Below, one piece after another: positions 58,889-64,000 of a DNA stretch of 64,000 nucleotides (positions are counted from its first letter, which is position 1; each line of letters starts with the position of its first letter). The notes below the pieces were generated by a model, which saw only the letters and a program-made list of their open reading frames with translations, searched no databases and was not told the DNA's origin. The translations under genes and the position numbers were made by a program. Source of the DNA: Caecitellus pseudoparvulus (lineage: Eukaryota > Bigyra: Bicosoecida); assembly GCA_965644315.1 (NCBI GenBank), contig CBFFRQ010000018.1:186001-250000 (forward strand). The letters run 5' to 3'.

Positions 58889-61096
58889 ATGGACCTGCTC
58901 ACACGGCAGGTGGACCCCCTGGACAACACCCTGATTGAGGTGCAGTACCCTGCAGTCACCCACGCGGTACTGTTTGTCGGCAGTGTCCTGCTCACGCTGT
59001 CAGCCGTGCTCCTGAGCCGCTGCTGCTGGCCGTGCATTGCTCTGGGCAACATGGCCAAGCAGGCCTGGCGCACCCTGACGCACACGGCGCCGAAGGAGAT
59101 GCCCCACTACGCGAGCGTGCAGCACGTCATGCCCACCTCCCGCCCCGCACTTCTCTCGGTGCGGGTGCCCGGCAAGGTCATCACGTCGGACTTCCTGCTG
59201 CACGGGCCAGCGCTCGGCACGGCCTCGCCACCCGACGTGCCCCGCATCTTCATCGTGAACATCGCCGGCAACCCAGGCGTGGCAGGCTTCTACGCCACCT
59301 TTGCCTTGAAGCTGTGGGCATCCCTGCGCGGGCTGGGCAAGTACACGAGCGTGCTGACCCTCGGGCACGGCAACCACTGCGTCGGTGCAGTTTCCGCAGA
59401 GGCACCATCCCTCCTGGAAGCCACGACACCGGCAGGAACAGGCGGTGGGGGCAGCAGCCGCCACCCCAGCCCCGTGGACCGCGACCCCCACGACACCTCT
59501 GGCTCCTGGAGTTCCGCCGGCTCGGCTGTGACGGCTGCGGCGGGCTGGGTTGCCAGCCTGCTGTGGCGTGAGGCGACGGGCGCAAGCGGCCTCCGCGCCA
59601 GCACTTGCTCGGCGCTGTCCTTGGAGGAGCAGGTGCAGCACAAGCTGGGCGTGCTGCAAGCGCTGCAGGCACTGCACCCCAGCGCCCACTTCATCCTCAC
59701 CGGCCACAGCATCGGTGCATGGATCATGCTGGAGGCTCTGCGCCGTGACGCGGATTTGAGGGCGTCCACCCTGCGTGCCGTGGGCCTGTTCCCCACCATC
59801 CACCACATCGGCAGCTCCCCCAACGGCATGCGCCTGTACCCCCTCTTCGCCTACGGCCAGACGCTGGGCGCTACCTTCCTGGACGCACTGTCCTGGGCGC
59901 CGCGAGCTGTACAGCGCCAACTCGCCCACGTGGCCATTGGCCAGCAACCCAGCCAGCTGGTGCCGGAGGGGGAGGACGCCTTCCTCTCCCTGCTGGACGG
60001 TCGCGTCGCGTACAACTTCCTGGGCATGGCCAAGGACGAGATGGAGAGCGTGCGGGATTGTGGCGCCACCGCCGCCGCCCTGGCTGGCATGCACGACCGC
60101 TGCACCTTCCTGTTCGGGGAAGCCGACCCCTGGAACGCCCAGGGAGGCGCAGAGCTGGCGGCTGTGCAGGCGGCGTACCCCGCCGCCACCTGCATCGCAG
60201 ACGAGGCGGGGTACCCGCATGGCTTCGTGCTGGATGAGAACTCCGCAGTGGGCGTGGGTGGCCTCGTGGCGCAGTGGGCGGCGGCCGCCATCAGTGCCCT
60301 GTCAGTGACACAGACGCCGTCACCCCTGGCTGCGCCGAGCCAGGCCGTGCCCACCACGCCCAACGTCGCCGAGTCCCCCAGTGTGCAGGCCATCCTGTCA
60401 GCGGCAGGGTCGGTGCAGGGCACTCTGTCTGCCATGGCGGAGGGGGCGGCATCCGCCCTGGACTCCCTGGCTGGTGTGTCGACGCACCCCCCCTCACCCA
60501 CCCCATCCCAGCAAGGCAGCACGGAGGTCAGCTCCGCCGATGACGTGGACGAGGCAGATGGTGCCGGGTCTGAGGGGCAGGAGCAGGATTCCACAGCTGG
60601 CGAGGGGCAGGAGCAGGATTCCACAGCTGGCGAGGGGCAGGAGCAGGATTCCACAGCTGGCGAGGGGCAGGAGCAGGATTCCACAGCTGGCGAGGGGCAG
60701 GAGCAGGACTCCACCACTGGCGAGGGGCAGGAGCAGGACTCCACTGCTGGCGAGGGGCAGGAGCAGGACTCCACCTCTGGTGAAGGGCAGGAGCAGGACT
60801 CCTCAGTCTCCGGGATTGTCTCGTCTCTGCTTGAGGGCGCGGTGGGGGCGTTGGATGACCTTTCGGGGGCCCCGGACAGCTCCGCAGCACCGGCCTCGCC
60901 CACTGCGGAGGGGGGGGGCAGCGGGGAGGAGGGGGAGCACGCAGAGTCACCTCCACCGCCCATTGATGCGCCTGCTGCACCGACAACTGCAGCTGCTGCC
61001 GCTGCGGTGCCTCCACCCCCCGCACCTGTGAGTGCAGAGAGTGGCAAGGGCCAGAAGGGCGGCCGGAAGGGACGACGGGGGCGGCGCCGAAAGTAG
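58889..61096 (+). CDS. LDAH-like lipid-droplet-associated hydrolase with repeat tail
   Basis: Single exon, 735 residues. A hydrophobic segment near residues 28-52 (THAVLFVGSVLLTLSAVLL) could anchor it in membrane. The hydrolase domain follows the LDAH (DUF2305) pattern: IFIVNIAGNPGVAGFY, then EEQVQHKLGVLQALQ, the nucleophile motif FILTGHSIGAWIMLEAL (Ser near 274), then VGLFPTIHHIGSSPNGMRL, which is a family hallmark. Candidate Asp and His are in FGEADPWN and GYPHGFVLDE. LDAH sits on lipid droplets and affects lipid turnover; its substrate is debated. After about residue 560 the protein is a low-complexity extension with eight GEGQEQDSTA-type repeats, a Pro/Ala region and a basic end (KGGRKGRRGRRRK). 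The long extension is not part of the usual family, whose members are about 325 residues. Confidence 0.85.
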   Translation: MDLLTRQVDPLDNTLIEVQYPAVTHAVLFVGSVLLTLSAVLLSRCCWPCIALGNMAKQAWRTLTHTAPKEMPHYASVQHVMPTSRPALLSVRVPGKVITSDFLLHGPALGTASPPDVPRIFIVNIAGNPGVAGFYATFALKLWASLRGLGKYTSVLTLGHGNHCVGAVSAEAPSLLEATTPAGTGGGGSSRHPSPVDRDPHDTSGSWSSAGSAVTAAAGWVASLLWREATGASGLRASTCSALSLEEQVQHKLGVLQALQALHPSAHFILTGHSIGAWIMLEALRRDADLRASTLRAVGLFPTIHHIGSSPNGMRLYPLFAYGQTLGATFLDALSWAPRAVQRQLAHVAIGQQPSQLVPEGEDAFLSLLDGRVAYNFLGMAKDEMESVRDCGATAAALAGMHDRCTFLFGEADPWNAQGGAELAAVQAAYPAATCIADEAGYPHGFVLDENSAVGVGGLVAQWAAAAISALSVTQTPSPLAAPSQAVPTTPNVAESPSVQAILSAAGSVQGTLSAMAEGAASALDSLAGVSTHPPSPTPSQQGSTEVSSADDVDEADGAGSEGQEQDSTAGEGQEQDSTAGEGQEQDSTAGEGQEQDSTAGEGQEQDSTTGEGQEQDSTAGEGQEQDSTSGEGQEQDSSVSGIVSSLLEGAVGALDDLSGAPDSSAAPASPTAEGGGSGEEGEHAESPPPPIDAPAAPTTAAAAAAVPPPPAPVSAESGKGQKGGRKGRRGRRRK
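60569..60808 (+). repeat. eight tandem 30-bp units in the LDAH-like gene
   Basis: Eight direct repeats of 30 bp, each encoding a variant of GEGQEQDSTA. The first four units are virtually identical in DNA (GGGCAGGAGCAGGATTCCAC), while later ones differ in silent and coding positions, suggesting recent expansion from one side. The repeats are contiguous with no spacers, so this is a coding minisatellite. Confidence 0.95.
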
Positions 61097-61329
61097 AGCG
61101 GGCGTCACTGGCACTTCGCGTGCAGAGACAAAAACACGCCGTTTACATGACTGTGCCAGCACTGGGAAATGCATGGCCAGGACGAAGGGCCTTTCGTTGC
61201 GAGGCAGGGCGCAGTGCGTCCCAAGCAGGGCAGACCACCCCGCCGACCGAGCAGCGTTGCTGCCACTTGGCACCCACGCGAAACACCGGCTGCTCGAGGG
61301 GCTGGGCTGGAAACCAACGACAGGACACC

Positions 61330-62455
61330 ATGGTCAAGTCTCCTCCAGGGACACCCGATATGGGTTTCCTCTTTGTCTTCTCTCTCGTCGGCATCGTGTT
61401 GTGCGTGTGTGTGCTGCTGTGGGGAATGGGTTCGTCACCCAAGCAGATGCTGGATGCCTGGATTCGGCAACTGCAACAAGCACTGCAAGCACATCAGAAC
61501 GCGGCAGGGCTCCGGCAAGGTGGGCTGCCGCGTGAGCTTGATGGTGAGTTGGCGTTGCGACGGAAGGAGTGGCGTGGGCAGCGTCGAAACGTGGGAGAAA
61601 CGCTGCTGCCCACCCCTGTTGACCACAGGCACGAGCAGCGATGAGGAAGACAGCGAGCAGGATGGTGTGCATGCAGAGGAATCTGATGATGACTCTGACG
61701 ACGATGATGGTGCAGGCGGTGCCATTCGAAGGTGAGAGCTGTTAGCGCGGAAAGTGCCTTGCGCACGCAGCACTCGTCGAGGTGACAACACACCCTCCCT
61801 GTGCCGGCCCAGACGAGGAACTGCACGCAACCACGAGCACGTGGCCCGAAAGAGGCGAGAACGACAAGCTCGGAGGGAGGCCCGCGAGGCCCAGCGCGCC
61901 GCAGTCAAGGCCCGCGCAGCTGCCGCAGCAGAAGCCAGGCAGCGGCGAGCGGAGGAGGCCGAGTCAGCACTTGCTGCGCGAGGCGTGGACGTGACCGGCG
62001 ACACGCTGTGGAAGCAAAAGGTGCAGGAGGCAGAGGCTGCCCGTGCAGCGTCTGGTGCAGACGAAGCCGCCCGCCGGGCGCGCATGCTGGATGTGCTCAG
62101 CCGGGCGCCAGGGCGGGCTGCGTTGCTGCTCGGCCTGCGGCGCACAGGGCCAGTGGCACTGGCGCGGGTCGCAGCAGCATGCTCAGTCCACGACGACGAC
62201 GTTCTTGGCGTTCTTGAAGCCATGCGCAGGGAAGGCGTGGCGGCTGTCGTGGTGAGCGCCGACGGCACAGTGCAGTGTGTAGCCGATGAAGTACTTGACG
62301 CGATTGCTGCGGCAGTGCGCGAACGTGGTGCATTGACGGCTGATGCAGCCGCAGGCATCGCCAACGCCGCCGCCGAGGCAGTCGACCATAGCGTACAGGA
62401 AAGTGTGCTTGAAGGGCTGGCTGCAGAGATTCTCGAAGCGGGGGGCGCCCGCTGA
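61330..62455 (+). CDS. DDRGK1: DDRGK1/UFBP1-like ER protein of the ufmylation pathway
   Basis: Three exons: 61330-61543, 61629-61731 and 61813-62455; introns of 85 and 81 bp; phases match, giving 319 residues, close to the 314 of human DDRGK1. A single N-terminal membrane helix (GFLFVFSLVGIVLCVCVLL, residues 12-30) is followed by an acidic stretch (DDDSDDDDGAGG) and then a long Arg/Ala/Glu helix (ARKRRERQARREAREAQRA). The C-terminal winged-helix-like part runs LARVAAACSVHDDDVLGVLE, AVVVSADGTVQCVADEVLDA and AVRERGALTADAAAG, aligning in order with the end of DDRGK1. The name-giving Asp-Asp-Arg-Gly-Lys is SADGT here. DDRGK1 recruits UFL1 to the ER membrane for UFM1 conjugation and ER-phagy. Call rests on architecture, length and the C-terminal pattern. 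Confidence 0.7.
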
Positions 62456-62474
62456 GCGCCGCGCCAATGCACGA

Positions 62475-64000
62475 TCACTGCTTGGCCAGCCACGCGACGG
62501 CAGAGCCGACGTCTCGCAGCGGCACTTGCCGCACTTCTTTGCCGACGCCGTTGCCCCGCGAGCCAGAGTGCGGCAGCAATACCTGCTGCATGCCAACCCG
62601 TGCCGCAGAATTGCACCGCAGTGGCAGCCCAGCAACCGGGCGCAGTTCGCCACTGAGACCCACCTCCCCCACACAGGCTGTGCCGACGGGAATGGAGGCG
62701 TCGTTGATAGAAGAGGCCACTGCCATGGCAATGGCCAGGTCTGCAGCTGGGTCTGAGATCCGCACGCCCCCCACGACGTTCACGTGCACGTCACACTTGC
62801 GCAGGTTCAGGCGCCCATGGCGCTGCAGCACCGCTAGCAGCATGTGCAGGCGGTCCAACCCGACGCCAGTCGCACGGTGGCGGGGGTATTCAAAGGACGT
62901 CGGCGTCACAAGGGCCTGCACCTCCACGGGCAGTGGCCGCGACCCTTCCATGGCCACGGCCACAGCCGAGCCTGGTGGCCAACTGCTGCCCGGCCCGGCG
63001 TCCCCTGCCGCAGAGCTCAGGAACAGCCCTTCCGCCTCCTCCACAGACCGCAAGCCGCCGTCCCCCATCTCCAGCACCGCCACCTCTGCCGTGCTGCCAA
63101 AACGGTTCTTGCCCGACCGCAGCAGGCGGTGGTGGTGCCCCGCCTCGCCCTCCACATACAGCACGGCGTCCACGAGGTGCTCCAGGACACGGGGGCCCGC
63201 CAGCTCCCCCGCCTTGGTGATGTGCCCCGTCAGGATGACAGGCACGCCGTTGGCCTTGGCGAACTGCAGCAGGCGCAGGGCGCAGTCCCTCACCTGCACC
63301 ACGGAGCCGGCGGCTGCCGCCACCTCCTCCAGAAACATCGTCTGGATGGAGTCCACGATGACGGCTGCAAGGGGCAGGGGGGACACAGTCAGCAGGTCCT
63401 GCAGGCCCTGCAGAATGGTCTCCAAGTTCGTCTCGTTCATGACCAGGGTGCCCCCTGCCGGCAGGCCAAGTCGAGCTGCACGCGCCTTCAACTGCCCAGC
63501 ACTCTCCTCCCCAGAAACATACGCCACAGCAGCGGTGGGTTCAACTGGCTCCCCTGCGCCTGCTGATGGCGCTGCCCCCTTTGCTGTGGGTGCCAAGGAC
63601 GCCTGGCCAGTGGACAACTCGGCAGCGAGCTGCAGCAGCAAGGTGGACTTGCCAATGCCAGGCGCACCGCCCAGCAGCACGATGGACCCCCTCATCAGCC
63701 CGCCGCCCAGAACACGGTTGATTTCGGGGCAGCACAGCTGCACCCGGTCGCCCCCCACGTCTTGTGTGTCGGACAGCAGGGAAAAGCCAGGAGCTGCGGA
63801 AAGGTCACCCTGGCCAGCCTTCCACACACCCTGCCGCGCGGCGCTGGAGTCCCGAGCAGCCTTCATGGAGGTGCGTGAGGACGAAGGGGCAACTGACGCA
63901 GGGGTGAACTGTTTCAGCGTGTTCCACTCCTTGCACGCGAAGCACTGCCCCGACCACTTAGCGTGCTCGGCGCCACACTGGTCACAAACAAACACTGCCT
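62475..64000 (-). CDS. radA: bacterial-type RadA/Sms DNA repair protein, 5' end outside window
   Basis: The frame is open from the right edge to the stop at 62475-62477, covering 506 or more residues; no ATG start lies in the window, so any targeting peptide is missing. A C4 zinc finger opens the visible part (CDQCGAEHAKWSGQCFAC). The RecA-like core has Walker A GGAPGIGKST, AYVSGEESAGQLKARA and Walker B AAVIVDSIQTM. The RadA-specific KNRFGST motif is intact. The C-terminal Lon-like domain carries LRKCDVHVNVVGGVRISDPA and CVGEVGLSGELRPV. RadA drives branch migration in bacterial recombination. In eukaryotes it occurs mainly in algae and plants and is expected in plastid or mitochondrion. The gene ends 19 bp from DDRGK1. 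Location is inference. Confidence 0.93.
   Translation of the reverse strand, partial: AVFVCDQCGAEHAKWSGQCFACKEWNTLKQFTPASVAPSSSRTSMKAARDSSAARQGVWKAGQGDLSAAPGFSLLSDTQDVGGDRVQLCCPEINRVLGGGLMRGSIVLLGGAPGIGKSTLLLQLAAELSTGQASLAPTAKGAAPSAGAGEPVEPTAAVAYVSGEESAGQLKARAARLGLPAGGTLVMNETNLETILQGLQDLLTVSPLPLAAVIVDSIQTMFLEEVAAAAGSVVQVRDCALRLLQFAKANGVPVILTGHITKAGELAGPRVLEHLVDAVLYVEGEAGHHHRLLRSGKNRFGSTAEVAVLEMGDGGLRSVEEAEGLFLSSAAGDAGPGSSWPPGSAVAVAMEGSRPLPVEVQALVTPTSFEYPRHRATGVGLDRLHMLLAVLQRHGRLNLRKCDVHVNVVGGVRISDPAADLAIAMAVASSINDASIPVGTACVGEVGLSGELRPVAGLPLRCNSAARVGMQQVLLPHSGSRGNGVGKEVRQVPLRDVGSAVAWLAKQ

Noticed and set aside
60569-60808. Regularly repeated units resembling a CRISPR array
   Set aside because: Units are contiguous, have no spacers, and encode an in-frame protein repeat.
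1-64000. A bacterial operon, defence island, prophage or other novel mobile system
   Set aside because: Intron-containing eukaryotic genes fill the window, and no transposase, integrase, capsid or defence-type gene was seen on either strand.

Overview
This window is nuclear DNA from a GC-rich eukaryotic microbe. Genes sit on both strands. Most are broken by short spliceosomal introns, usually 60-100 bp, with donors such as GTGCGT or GTGAGT and acceptors ending CAG. Every product I can name is a eukaryotic family, except one bacterial-type RadA of the kind algae and plants keep for organelles. Centriole and flagellum genes (FOP/CEP20-like, CFAP70, probably CCDC148) indicate a flagellated cell. 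A secreted Ser/Thr/Pro-rich protein with thrombospondin-like and laminin-B-like regions, a STELLO-like glycosyltransferase and the RadA would fit a flagellated alga (a stramenopile or haptophyte type, for example). The sequence alone does not fix the lineage.

Layout. 1-8.7 kb: STELLO-like glycosyltransferase (+, cut by the window edge), O-fucosyltransferase-like type II membrane protein (-), serine carboxypeptidase (+), VAT1-like oxidoreductase (+). 8.7-16.4 kb, minus strand: secreted multidomain protein, dual-specificity phosphatase, EH-PX-coiled-coil sorting nexin. 16.5-23.2 kb: endosomal-type Na+/H+ exchanger (+), FOP-like LisH protein (+), CCDC148-like coiled-coil protein (-), COX19 (+). 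23.9-42.8 kb: one giant BEACH-WD40 gene (+) whose last exon is about 18.5 kb. 43.4-48.0 kb, plus strand: the 25-codon ribosomal protein eL41, an ABHD8-like hydrolase, ATG16. 48.1-55.8 kb, minus strand: CFAP70 and NPRL3, separated by a duplicated scrap of the NPRL3 3' end. 56.6-62.5 kb, plus strand: RING protein, a hairpin-rich intergenic stretch, LDAH-like lipid-droplet hydrolase, DDRGK1/UFBP1-like protein. 62.5-64 kb: RadA (-), cut by the window edge.

Themes. Many products act in membrane traffic, endosomes, autophagy and nutrient signalling: the sorting nexin, NHE, BEACH protein, ATG16, NPRL3 of GATOR1, DDRGK1 of ufmylation and the lipid-droplet hydrolase. The sorting nexin and the exchanger start 167 bp apart on opposite strands. 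Tail-to-tail pairs are only 19-92 bp apart. Exon joins were derived by hand from splice signals, phase and protein continuity. I found no operon, CRISPR array, rRNA or convincing tRNA, and no complete mobile element.
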